Positions 23,765 to 31,469 of a stretch of DNA of 44,923 nucleotides are shown in pieces. The notes under the pieces are model-generated. The model had not been told where the DNA came from. It was given only the letters and a program-made list of their open reading frames with translations, and did no database searches. Position 1 is the stretch's first letter. The number at the start of each line of letters is the position of its first letter. This stretch comes from Clostridia bacterium. GTDB lineage: Bacteria > Bacillota > Clostridia > Oscillospirales > Acutalibacteraceae. The stretch covers positions 1 through 44,923 of the forward strand of contig CAAGMR010000061.1 in NCBI GenBank assembly GCA_900771085.1, in the 5' to 3' direction. Both the position numbers and the translations under genes were made by a program.

Positions 23765-23900
23765 ACTGTTTCCGTCTCATTGTATTTGTTTTGCAGTTAC
23801 CCGCATATTTGCCAATGAGTCTCGCGCCGGAATTGCACGGAAGGGCATCCGCCGAATTTTCGATAACCCTTCGCCTCGTCAACCCTTAGGGTCTGGCGCT
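23765..23900 (-). ncRNA. glmS ribozyme-riboswitch
   Basis: Read on the minus strand, the leader contains A|GCGCCAGA at 23900-23892, then a CCCTAAGGG hairpin, TTGACGAGG, 'GGTTATCGAAAATTCGGCGG' (core P3/P2.2 region), 'GATGCCC', and GGCGCGAGAC with a CAATGAG/CTCATTG pairing (23813-23819 with 23776-23782). These are the invariant blocks of the glmS self-cleaving ribozyme, in order. Cleavage is expected between 23900 and 23899. Glucosamine-6-phosphate is the cofactor; cleavage exposes the glmS mRNA to decay. The 3' boundary near 23765 is approximate. The ribozyme starts about 62 bases after the predicted transcription start. Confidence 0.95.
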
Positions 23901-23968
23901 AGAAAGAAGAACAATGCATTCTTTATCACACATGTATACGTATTCTGTTATCAAAGTACGTTATAGGC

Positions 23969-23997
23969 ATTATATAACGGGTCTCTTCTGCCGTCAA
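23969..23997 (-). promoter_or_regulatory. Promoter for glmS and its ribozyme
   Basis: Minus strand TTGACG (23997-23992), a 17-base spacer, TATAAT (23974-23969): near-consensus. The start of transcription is expected near 23962. Confidence 0.75.
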
Positions 23998-24022
23998 ACA
24001 CAAGATATTGTAAAAAAAGAAA

Positions 24023-24050
24023 AGCTCAACTGCAGCCTTGCAGTTGAGCT
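24023..24050. terminator. Terminator after the SGNH remnant
   Basis: AGCTCAACTGCA (24023-24034) and TGCAGTTGAGCT (24039-24050) pair perfectly around a 4-base loop; on the minus strand TTCTTTTTTTAC follows. It lies 12 bases after the remnant's stop codon. Confidence 0.9.
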
Positions 24051-24062
24051 CTTTTATAAGAT

Positions 24063-24233
24063 TTATCTGGTCGGAAGCTGCGCGATTATTCTTCGTGCAT
24101 ATTCCTTATGTCCTGATGGAGTCGGATGAGGATCAAGCATGAACTCATCTGTATTTATCTCAGACATAAAGGTATCAACGCCCTGTGCATTTACAAAAGT
24201 ATAGTAATCTCTGTACGGAGATTCTGACTTCAT
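24063..24233 (-). pseudogene. SGNH-hydrolase remnant, 56 codons
   Basis: A 56-residue frame from ATG 24233 (ribosome site AAAGGAGGACAATC) to TAA 24063. Its second half, 'FMLDPHPTPSGHKEYARRI', is a typical block V of an SGNH/GDSL hydrolase, with the D-P-H-P catalytic segment; the nucleophile block is absent. A normal start, a good ribosome site and a terminator remain, so an internal deletion removed most of the gene while leaving its ends. It could still be expressed as a short peptide. It differs from the full-length SGNH protein at 10.5 kb in sequence but matches its C-terminal layout. Confidence 0.7.
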
Positions 24234-24268
24234 GATTGTCCTCCTTTACGTGTCACACATCACGTATG

Positions 24269-24283
24269 TACAATTTAATTGTA
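24269..24283. promoter_or_regulatory. 15-bp perfect palindrome upstream of the remnant
   Basis: TACAATT and AATTGTA flank one central base. It lies 36 bases before the remnant start, a position fitting an operator. The rest of 24234-24366 also holds an A/T-rich hairpin (AAAAAACGG at 24301 with CCGTTTTTT at 24328). Confidence 0.35.
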
Positions 24284-24360
24284 TAAGATGAGCAGTCTCG
24301 AAAAAACGGCATAATGCGAACTTCTGTCCGTTTTTTGTGTTGCCAGCACACACTTAAAGC

Positions 24361-24390
24361 AAAAAAGACCGTAGCCTTTCGGCTACGGTC
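24361..24390 (-). terminator. Terminator of the guaA-kinase operon
   Basis: Minus strand GACCGTAGCC, loop GAAA, GGCTACGGTC (24390-24367), then TTTTTT. It lies ten bases after the kinase-like gene. Confidence 0.93.
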
Positions 24391-24399
24391 AAAGTGTTT

Positions 24400-25017
24400 T
24401 TATAAACAGTTACGATAATAATCTGTAAGTAATGCGATGCAGCGGTCTTCGCCGAGTTCTGCCACATTTATTACGAGATCATAATTTTCATATGTATCCC
24501 AATGCTTTTTGGTCATGTAGTAGTAATAATCAGCGCGCTGCTTGTCTTTTTTGGAAATGAAATGCTTTGCCTGATGCTCGGTCATTTCGCTGTTTTCCAT
24601 AATCCTTTTAATTCTATACTCGAGTGGAGCAACAATATAAACTGAAAGTACGTCAGCATCTTCATCCTTAAGTACCCAGTTGCCACAACGGCCTATGATG
24701 ACAGCATCTTCATTCTTTGAAATATCAAGGATGAGATTCTTCTGAAGATCGAATACTGCGTCAGATGCAGGAACCTGCTCCTGAACATTTTCATTACCTT
24801 CGGAATAAAGACGATAAAAAGCAAGATTTGGTCGCTTCTCATCAGCTGCTTTAAAGACATTGGCATGTTCTGCAACATTAAGGTCGCCCTCTTTAAGTGC
24901 CATGTCAAGAAGCTGCTGGTTGTAGCATGTGATACCAAGTTCTTCTGCAACACGAGCTCCGATAAAAGCTCCGCCGCTGCCGCTCTGTCTGTTGATAGTT
25001 ATGATGTTACGTGCCAT
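24400..25017 (-). CDS. Cytidylate-kinase-like protein
   Basis: 205 residues, of the AAA/cytidylate-kinase-like family common in Bacillota. The P-loop reads 'INRQSGSGGAFIGARVAEELG', with G-S-G-G in place of a standard Walker A. 'IIGRCGNWVL' matches the conserved acceptor-side segment, 'VYIVAPLEYRIKRIM' the LID-proximal strand, and 'DKQRADYYYYMT' the arginine-bearing helix. True CMP kinase (Cmk, about 220 residues) has a different P-loop and nucleotide-binding insert, so the substrate is open. It follows guaA by 15 bases with GGAGG and ends at a strong terminator. Confidence 0.82.
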   Translation of the reverse strand: MARNIITINRQSGSGGAFIGARVAEELGITCYNQQLLDMALKEGDLNVAEHANVFKAADEKRPNLAFYRLYSEGNENVQEQVPASDAVFDLQKNLILDISKNEDAVIIGRCGNWVLKDEDADVLSVYIVAPLEYRIKRIMENSEMTEHQAKHFISKKDKQRADYYYYMTKKHWDTYENYDLVINVAELGEDRCIALLTDYYRNCL

Positions 25018-25032
25018 TGTTCTGTCCTCCGA

Positions 25033-26580
25033 TTATTCGAATTCTACTGTTCCAGGTGGCTTTGAGGTGATGTCATAAACAACGCGGTTTACGCCCTTAA
25101 CCTCATTGATGATTCTGCTCATTACTGTCTGGAGCAGATCAAATGGAAGAGCTGATGCTTCAGCTGTCATAAAGTCAACTGTTTCAACTGCTCTGAGAGC
25201 AACTGCGTAATCATATGTACGCTCGTCTCCCATTACGCCTACGGAACGCATATTTGTGAGGGCTGCAAAATACTGGTCAGGAAGTTTGGAAAGACCATAC
25301 TTTGCTACTTCTTCTCTGTAAATGTAGTCGGCATCCTGAACGATGCGAACTTTTTCAGCTGTTACTTCGCCGATGATACGGATACCAAGTCCCGGACCCG
25401 GGAATGGCTGACGGAAAACAAGGTTTTCCGGAATGCCGAGTTCAAGGCCGGCCTTGCGAACTTCATCCTTGAAGAGGTCGCGAAGAGGCTCAATGATTTC
25501 TTTGAAATCAACATAATCAGGAAGACCGCCAACATTGTGGTGTGACTTGATTACTGCTGATTCTCCGCCGAGACCTGATTCTACAACGTCAGGGTAGATT
25601 GTGCCCTGTGCGAGGAAGTCTACAGCACCGATTTTCTTTGCTTCTTCTTCAAATACACGGATAAATTCTTCGCCTATTATCTTACGCTTAGCTTCAGGCT
25701 CTGTTACACCGGCAAGCTTGCCATAGTATCTTTCCTGAGCATTTACGCGGATGAAGTTGAGGTCAAACTGACCACCTTCACCAAATACGGCCTCTACTTC
25801 GTCACCTTCGTTCTTTCTGAGAAGACCGTGGTCAACGAATACGCAGGTAAGCTGCTTACCAATAGCCTTTGAAAGAAGACCTGCAGCAACAGATGAGTCA
25901 ACACCGCCGGAAAGAGCGAGGAGGACTTTACCGTCGCCAACCTTTTCTCTGATAGCCTTGATGGACTCTTCCACGAAGGAATCCATTGTCCAGTCGCCTG
26001 CAGTATCACAGATGTTACGTACAAAATTATTAAGAATAGTTTTGCCATACTCTGTATGAAGTACTTCAGGATGGAACTGGATGGCATAAAGGTTTTCAGC
26101 TGCATTGGCAGCTGCAGCAACCGGGCAGTCATTAGTATGAGCAATGATTTCAAAGCCCGGAGCAACATTTGAGATATAGTCAAAATGGCTCATCCATACG
26201 ATTGTTTCTTCAGGTACGCCTGCAAAGAGAGCATCCTTTGAGCCATCGATAAATGTATTGGTTTTTCCATATTCTCTAACCGGTGCTTTCTCTACCTTAC
26301 CGCCGAGAACATGCATCATAAGCTGGGCACCATAGCAGAGTCCGAGAATCGGAATGCCAAGCTTGAAAAGTTCTTCTGTGTAGGTAGGAGCGCCATCTTC
26401 ATAGCAGCTGTTAGGACCACCGGTAAGAATGATTCCCTTTGGGTTCATCTCTTTTATCTTTTCCAGAGGGGTCTTGTAGGAATATATTTCGCAATAAACA
26501 TTGCACTCACGAACTCGACGGGCTACAAGCTGGTTGTACTGTCCGCCGAAATCAAGGACAATGAGTTTTTCTTCCTGCAT
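25033..26580 (-). CDS. guaA: GMP synthase (glutamine-hydrolysing)
   Basis: 515 residues, standard length. It aminates XMP to GMP. The N-terminal glutamine amidotransferase has 'ILGLCYGAQLM' (nucleophile Cys) and 'IQFHPEVLHTEYG' (His/Glu). The synthetase domain has the ATP-pyrophosphatase P-loop 'LLALSGGVDSSVAAG', and the C-terminal dimerisation domain ends in the conserved 'DITSKPPGTVEFE'. ATG 26580 lies eight bases after AAGGAG; the 13-residue longer frame has no ribosome site. Co-transcribed with the kinase-like gene. A GC-rich hairpin (26610-26638) lies in its 5' region. Confidence 0.97.
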   Translation of the reverse strand: MQEEKLIVLDFGGQYNQLVARRVRECNVYCEIYSYKTPLEKIKEMNPKGIILTGGPNSCYEDGAPTYTEELFKLGIPILGLCYGAQLMMHVLGGKVEKAPVREYGKTNTFIDGSKDALFAGVPEETIVWMSHFDYISNVAPGFEIIAHTNDCPVAAAANAAENLYAIQFHPEVLHTEYGKTILNNFVRNICDTAGDWTMDSFVEESIKAIREKVGDGKVLLALSGGVDSSVAAGLLSKAIGKQLTCVFVDHGLLRKNEGDEVEAVFGEGGQFDLNFIRVNAQERYYGKLAGVTEPEAKRKIIGEEFIRVFEEEAKKIGAVDFLAQGTIYPDVVESGLGGESAVIKSHHNVGGLPDYVDFKEIIEPLRDLFKDEVRKAGLELGIPENLVFRQPFPGPGLGIRIIGEVTAEKVRIVQDADYIYREEVAKYGLSKLPDQYFAALTNMRSVGVMGDERTYDYAVALRAVETVDFMTAEASALPFDLLQTVMSRIINEVKGVNRVVYDITSKPPGTVEFE

Positions 26581-26609
26581 TAAGAAAACTCCTTTTTCTT
26601 TTAGAAATA

Positions 26610-26650
26610 ACGGCGCCAAAAGCTTCTTTTGACGCCGTATTCATATTATA
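26610..26650 (-). promoter_or_regulatory. guaA 5' region: -10 element and GC hairpin
   Basis: Minus strand TATAAT (26650-26645), with only a poor -35, is followed by ACGGCGTCAAAAG / CTTTTGGCGCCGT (26638-26610), a 13-bp stem with one U-G pair and a weak U-tract (TATTTCT). The hairpin may be the carB terminator (46 bases after its stop) or part of a guaA leader. Confidence 0.5.
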
Positions 26651-26684
26651 CTCAATTTTTTCTGATTGACTAGATAGATTTGGC

Positions 26685-29600
26685 TTAAAGTGGCTTAATT
26701 TCAGCGTGAATCTCCTGAAGTGACTTTGTTGCAGCCTCTTTATTGGTCTTTACGTAGTGAATACCCTCTGCTGTAGCGATTGCTGCTGCAAGAGTTGTAA
26801 CGTAAGGAACCTTTGCCTTGATGGCAGCCTTACGGAGATAGCTGTCATCATGTGCACCATCTTTGCCGATTGGTGAGTTGATAATGAGCTGGATATCGCC
26901 ATTTGTGATCATGTCACTGATGTTTGGTCTGCCCTCATAAAGCTTGAGTACCTTTTCTGCAGGGATGCCTTCCTTCTGGAGAAGGTCGCATGTGCTTCCT
27001 GTAGCATAAACCTTGAAGCCGTCTTCGCTGAGCAATCTGGCAACATCAACAACCTCAGGCTTGTCAGAATCCTTAACGGAAATAAGTACAGCACCCTCTG
27101 TCGGAAGCTTGGACTGAATAGCTTCCTGAGCCTTGAAGAATGCCTCACCATAAGATGGGCTAAGTCCGAGAACTTCACCTGTTGAACGCATTTCAGGTCC
27201 AAGAACAGGGTCTACTTCAGGGAACATGTTGAATGGGAATGCAGCTTCCTTAACGCCATAGTTTGGAATATCCATCTCATGGAGTTCAGGTACAGGACTA
27301 GGACGTCCTGTAAGTTCAGCTGTAACAATCTCTGTTGCGAGAGGAACCATTCTGATGTTACAAACCTTTGAAACAAGTGGAACTGTACGGGATGCACGAG
27401 GGTTTGCCTCAAGAACATATACTGTTCCGTTCTCGATTGCATACTGCATGTTCATAAGTCCGCGTACATGCATTTCTTCTGCAATCTTGCGTGTGTATTC
27501 TTTGATTGTCTCAACATTTTCCGGAGTGATGTGAACTGATGGAAGAATGCAGGCAGAGTCACCTGAGTGAACACCTGCAAGTTCGATGTGTTCCATTACA
27601 GCAGGAACGAAAGCATGAGTTCCGTCTGCGATGGCATCAGCTTCGCACTCGAGAGCGTGGTTGAGGAAACGGTCAATAAGTATAGGTCTGTCCGGTGTAA
27701 CGCCGATAGCAGCAGCCATGTAGCTTTCCATCTGCTGGTCGTCGTAAACAACTTCCATACCGCGTCCGCCGAGAACGTATGAAGGACGAACCATTACAGG
27801 ATACCCAATCTTGTTGGCAATTTCCTTAGCTTCGTCAACAGTAACAGCCATGCCTGCCTCAGGCATTGGGATGCCGAGTTTGTCCATCATTGCGCGGAAC
27901 TGATCACGGTCTTCTGCAAGGTCAATGATTGCAGGAGATGTACCAAGGATCTTAACGCCATTCTTTTCAAGGTCAGCAGCAAGGTTAAGTGGAGTCTGTC
28001 CACCGAACTGAGCGATAACGCCGAGTGGCTTCTCCTTGTTATAGATGCTGAGAACATCCTCAAGTGTAAGAGGCTCGAAATAGAGCTTGTCAGATGTATC
28101 GTAGTCAGTTGATACAGTCTCAGGGTTGCAGTTAACGATGATGCTCTCGAAGCCGAGCTTCTTGAGAGCCTTTGCAGCGTGAACGCAGCAGTAGTCAAAT
28201 TCAATACCCTGACCAATTCTGTTAGGGCCGCCGCCAAGAATCATAATCTTTGGCTTGTCTGACGCCGGGCTTTCATCAACAGGAATGTTGTAACTTGAGT
28301 AATAATAAGCGCTGTCAGGTGTACCGCTTACGTGTACGCCTTCCCATGCTTCAACAAGGCCAAGTTCAATTCTTCTGTTGCGGATTTCATCTTCGCTTAC
28401 CTTAAGAAGCTGACTTAAGTATTTATCTGAGAAACCATCTTTCTTTGCAGCGATAAGGAGTTCGTCAGAAGGAAGGCTGCCGGCACATGCCATAAGAGCT
28501 TCCTCTTCTTCAACGAGTTCCTTCATCTGTTCAATAAACCACTGCTTAACCTTTGTGATTTCAAAAATCTCTTCAACTGTTGCGCCCTTTCTGAGTGCCT
28601 CATACATGAGGAAATGACGCTCGCTTGAAGGTGTTCTGAGCTTTAAGAGAAGGTCTTCCTTTGAAAGTGTGTCAAAATCTTTTGCGTGACCAAGGCCATA
28701 ACGACCTGTTTCAAGAGAACGGATAGCCTTCTGGAAAGCTTCCTTATAAGTCTTGCCGATACTCATAACTTCGCCTACTGCGCGCATCTGAGTACCAAGC
28801 TTATCTTCTACACCCTTGAACTTTTCAAATGCCCATCTTGCGAATTTGATAACAACATATTCACCGTCAGGAACATACTTGTCGAGTGTGCCGTATTTTC
28901 CGCATTCAATCTCTTTGAGTGTAAGACCTGATGCAAGCTTTGCTGAAACAAGGGCAATAGGGAAACCTGTTGCCTTTGAAGCAAGAGCAGAAGAACGGGA
29001 TGTTCTTGGGTTGATTTCAATGATGATGATACGGCCTGTTTCTGTATTTCTTGCGAACTGTACATTGCAGCCGCCGATAACGCCAACTTCTGAAACAATC
29101 TTGTAAGCCTGTCTCTGAAGTTCTGCCTGAACATCTTCAGAGATAGTGAGCATTGGAGCAGAGCAGAAAGAGTCACCTGTGTGTACGCCAATCGGATCGA
29201 TGTTTTCGATGAAGCATACGGTAATCATGTTGCCTTCTGCGTCGCGTACAACTTCAAGTTCAAGTTCTTCCCAGCCAAGTACGGATTCCTCAACAAGAAC
29301 CTGGCCAACGAGAGATGCCTGAAGACCTCTCTTGCAGACAACCTCAAGTTCTTCTCTGTTATAAACAAGGCCGCCACCTGCGCCGCCCATGGTATATGCA
29401 GGACGAAGTACTACAGGGTATCCGAGCTCATCAGCGATAGCAAGAGCCTCTTCTACTGAATGGGAGATATCTGAACGAGCCATTTCAATGCCAAGCTTGT
29501 CCATTGTCTTTTTGAATTCCATACGGTCTTCACCGCGTTCAATGGCATCTACCTGGATACCGATAACCTGTACGCCGTATTTTTCAAGAATTCCCTGTTC

Positions 29601-29909
29601 GGAAAGTTCAGAACAAAGGTTAAGAGCAGACTGACCGCCAAGGTTTGGAAGAAGAGCATCAGGACGTTCTTTTGCAATGATTCTTTCAAGACGATCCACA
29701 TTAAGTGGTTCAATATAAGTTACGTCAGCTGTCTCAGGGTCTGTCATAATAGTTGCAGGGTTAGAGTTTACAAGAACTATTTCATAACCCAAAGATTTAA
29801 GTGCTTTACATGCCTGTGTACCTGAATAGTCAAACTCACAAGCCTGTCCGATGATGATAGGACCTGAACCTATAATCAGGACCTTATGAATATCAGTTCT
29901 TTTTGGCAT
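26685..29909 (-). CDS. carB: Carbamoyl-phosphate synthase large subunit
   Basis: 1074 residues, full length. It makes carbamoyl phosphate from bicarbonate, ammonia (delivered by CarA) and two ATP, for pyrimidine and arginine synthesis. Two homologous halves are visible, each with 'GSGPIIIGQACEFDY' or 'GGGPNRIGQGIEFDY' at the start and an ATP-grasp core ('RPAYTMGGAGGG', 'RPSYVLGGRGME'). The C-terminal 140 residues are the MGS-like allosteric domain ('YATGSTCDLL'). GAGGAGG precedes ATG 29909. No carA is adjacent, so the small subunit must be encoded elsewhere. A leader with a small upstream frame and a terminator (29952-30101) suggests attenuation control. Confidence 0.97.
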   Translation of the reverse strand: MPKRTDIHKVLIIGSGPIIIGQACEFDYSGTQACKALKSLGYEIVLVNSNPATIMTDPETADVTYIEPLNVDRLERIIAKERPDALLPNLGGQSALNLCSELSEQGILEKYGVQVIGIQVDAIERGEDRMEFKKTMDKLGIEMARSDISHSVEEALAIADELGYPVVLRPAYTMGGAGGGLVYNREELEVVCKRGLQASLVGQVLVEESVLGWEELELEVVRDAEGNMITVCFIENIDPIGVHTGDSFCSAPMLTISEDVQAELQRQAYKIVSEVGVIGGCNVQFARNTETGRIIIIEINPRTSRSSALASKATGFPIALVSAKLASGLTLKEIECGKYGTLDKYVPDGEYVVIKFARWAFEKFKGVEDKLGTQMRAVGEVMSIGKTYKEAFQKAIRSLETGRYGLGHAKDFDTLSKEDLLLKLRTPSSERHFLMYEALRKGATVEEIFEITKVKQWFIEQMKELVEEEEALMACAGSLPSDELLIAAKKDGFSDKYLSQLLKVSEDEIRNRRIELGLVEAWEGVHVSGTPDSAYYYSSYNIPVDESPASDKPKIMILGGGPNRIGQGIEFDYCCVHAAKALKKLGFESIIVNCNPETVSTDYDTSDKLYFEPLTLEDVLSIYNKEKPLGVIAQFGGQTPLNLAADLEKNGVKILGTSPAIIDLAEDRDQFRAMMDKLGIPMPEAGMAVTVDEAKEIANKIGYPVMVRPSYVLGGRGMEVVYDDQQMESYMAAAIGVTPDRPILIDRFLNHALECEADAIADGTHAFVPAVMEHIELAGVHSGDSACILPSVHITPENVETIKEYTRKIAEEMHVRGLMNMQYAIENGTVYVLEANPRASRTVPLVSKVCNIRMVPLATEIVTAELTGRPSPVPELHEMDIPNYGVKEAAFPFNMFPEVDPVLGPEMRSTGEVLGLSPSYGEAFFKAQEAIQSKLPTEGAVLISVKDSDKPEVVDVARLLSEDGFKVYATGSTCDLLQKEGIPAEKVLKLYEGRPNISDMITNGDIQLIINSPIGKDGAHDDSYLRKAAIKAKVPYVTTLAAAIATAEGIHYVKTNKEAATKSLQEIHAEIKPL

Positions 29910-29951
29910 ATTTACGTCCTCCTCATTTGTACGCCGCGAAGTACCGTTACA

Positions 29952-30005
29952 TAGTGAAAAATTAAAATAAAAGGCACCAACGTATAGAAAATACGCAGTG
30001 CCTTT
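29952..30005 (-). terminator. Terminator hairpin in the carB leader
   Basis: Minus strand AAAGGCAC (30005-29998) pairs with GTGCCTTT (29977-29970), and inner CGTAT/ATACG pairs extend the stem; the tail is TATTTTAATTTTT. It lies between the carB promoter and the carB start, so it must be bypassed for expression, which makes it a likely attenuator. Confidence 0.75.
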
Positions 30006-30057
30006 ATATATTCACATTATCGGTTTTCATACCATTTGAGTGGTAAAATCCAAGCAT
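30004..30057 (-). CDS. Candidate 17-residue leader peptide upstream of carB
   Basis: ATG 30057 is eight bases after a perfect GGAGG (30070-30066), and the frame encodes MLGFYHSNGMKTDNVNI, ending in TAA 30006-30004. The stop codon overlaps the first bases of the terminator stem, so a ribosome finishing here would cover the 5' arm. No run of a single amino acid is present. An overlapping alternative frame from an ATG at about 30080 (MNMLGGKWNAWILPLKWYENR split, three Trp) lacks a good ribosome site. Expression is not proven. Confidence 0.45.
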   Translation of the reverse strand: MLGFYHSNGMKTDNVNI

Positions 30058-30095
30058 TCCACTTGCCTCCGAGCATATTCATTTTTGTCTCGACT

Positions 30096-30124
30096 ATTAT
30101 AGCATGGCACCCGATGTAAAACAA
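30096..30124 (-). promoter_or_regulatory. Promoter for carB
   Basis: Minus strand TTGTTT (30124-30119), a 17-base spacer, TATAAT (30101-30096) with TGC directly upstream (extended -10). The transcription start near 30089 gives a leader of about 180 bases. Confidence 0.7.
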
Positions 30125-30129
30125 TAGAA

Positions 30130-30164
30130 TCAGAAAGGCCGATTACAAAAAATGTAATCGGCCT
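30130..30164 (-). terminator. Terminator of purB-purA
   Basis: Minus strand AGGCCGATTAC (30164-30154) pairs perfectly with GTAATCGGCCT (30046+90, i.e. 30146-30136) around a T-rich loop; a short U-rich tail (TTCTGATTC) follows. It lies eight bases after the purA stop. Confidence 0.82.
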
Positions 30165-30171
30165 CTTATAA

Positions 30172-31452
30172 TTATCTCTTGATAATTTCTTCACGTTTTG
30201 GACCATTTGAAACCATTGTAACCGGAGTTCCGATTTCTTTTTCAATGAATTCCACATAGTCTCTTGTTTCCTGTGGAAGCTTGTCGTATTCAGTGATTCC
30301 ACGGATATCACAATGCCAGCCCTTGAAGGTCTTATAAACAGGCTTTGCCTTCTTAAGCTTTGGTGTAACAGGGAAATCTGTTGTGATTTCGCCATCGATG
30401 TCATAAGCTACGCAAACCTTGAGTTCCTCAAGATATGAGAGGCAGTCAAGTGCAGTAACTACAACTTCTGTTGCACCCTGTGTCTGAACACCGTAACGTG
30501 TTGCAACTGCGTCAAACCAGCCAACTCTTCTTGGACGTCCGGTTGTAGCACCGAATTCACCCTTGTCACCGCCATGCATACGGAGTTCCTGTGCTTCTTC
30601 CTCATCAAGGATTTCAGAAACAAACTCGCCTGCGCCTACAGCAGAAGAATAAGCCTTTGTGATACAGATGATGTCTTTAATAGCATATGGTGGAATACCT
30701 GCAGCACCTACTGTGCCGTAACCTGCAAGAGTTGATGATGAGGTAACCATTGGATAAATACCGGAGTCAGTATCTTTAAGAGTACCAAGCTGACCTTCAA
30801 GAAGGATATTCTTTCCATCTTTGACAGCCTGTCTTAAGTAAGCATTGGTATCGGTAACAAAGTCCTTAATCTGCTCTCTCCAGGAAACAAGCTTGTTGTA
30901 AAGCTCTTCCTCATCGATTGCAGGCTTGCCGTAAATGTTTGCAAGCTGGAGATTCTTTACTTCAACAACTCTGTGAATCTTCTCCTTGAGATATTCATCA
31001 TCATAGAGTTCACATACCTGGAAGCCAATCTTTGCAACCTTATCTGAGAAGAATGGAGCGATACCTGACTTTGTTGAACCGAATGCGTTCTTGCCAAGTC
31101 TTTCCTCTTCATAAACGTCAAACTGAACGTGGTAAGGCATTACCACGTGAGCACGTTCAGATACAAGAATCTTTGGTGCTGGAACACCGGCATTTACAAG
31201 GTCGCTATATTCCTTCATAAATTTGTCTACATCGAAAGCCATACCATTACCAACGATGTTTACTGTACTCTGTGAGAAAACACCACTTGGAAGTGTATGA
31301 AGAGAGAATCTGCCGTAGTTATTGATAATTGTATGGCCTGCATTTGCGCCACCCTGATAACGGATAACTACATCTGATTCCTGAGCGATCATATCGGTAA
31401 TCTTTCCCTTACCTTCGTCGCCCCAGTTTGCACCTACAATTGCTTTTACCAT
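30172..31452 (-). CDS. purA: Adenylosuccinate synthetase
   Basis: 426 residues. It joins IMP and aspartate with GTP to form adenylosuccinate. The GTP-binding start 'VGANWGDEGKGKITDM', the 'QGGANAGHTI' IMP loop, the C-terminal 'SNGPKREEII' and the segment 'TTGRPRRVGWFD' are diagnostic. GGGGGT lies seven bases before ATG 31452. It follows purB after 17 bases, so the two enzymes that convert IMP to AMP are made together; PurB also acts after PurC in the main pathway. Confidence 0.97.
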   Translation of the reverse strand: MVKAIVGANWGDEGKGKITDMIAQESDVVIRYQGGANAGHTIINNYGRFSLHTLPSGVFSQSTVNIVGNGMAFDVDKFMKEYSDLVNAGVPAPKILVSERAHVVMPYHVQFDVYEEERLGKNAFGSTKSGIAPFFSDKVAKIGFQVCELYDDEYLKEKIHRVVEVKNLQLANIYGKPAIDEEELYNKLVSWREQIKDFVTDTNAYLRQAVKDGKNILLEGQLGTLKDTDSGIYPMVTSSSTLAGYGTVGAAGIPPYAIKDIICITKAYSSAVGAGEFVSEILDEEEAQELRMHGGDKGEFGATTGRPRRVGWFDAVATRYGVQTQGATEVVVTALDCLSYLEELKVCVAYDIDGEITTDFPVTPKLKKAKPVYKTFKGWHCDIRGITEYDKLPQETRDYVEFIEKEIGTPVTMVSNGPKREEIIKR

Positions 31453-31469
31453 TTTTGGTACCCCCGATA

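Noticed and set aside
30027..30404. 125-codon frame overlapping the end of purA
   Set aside because: Runs out of frame through purA and its terminator; no start signal or recognisable protein.
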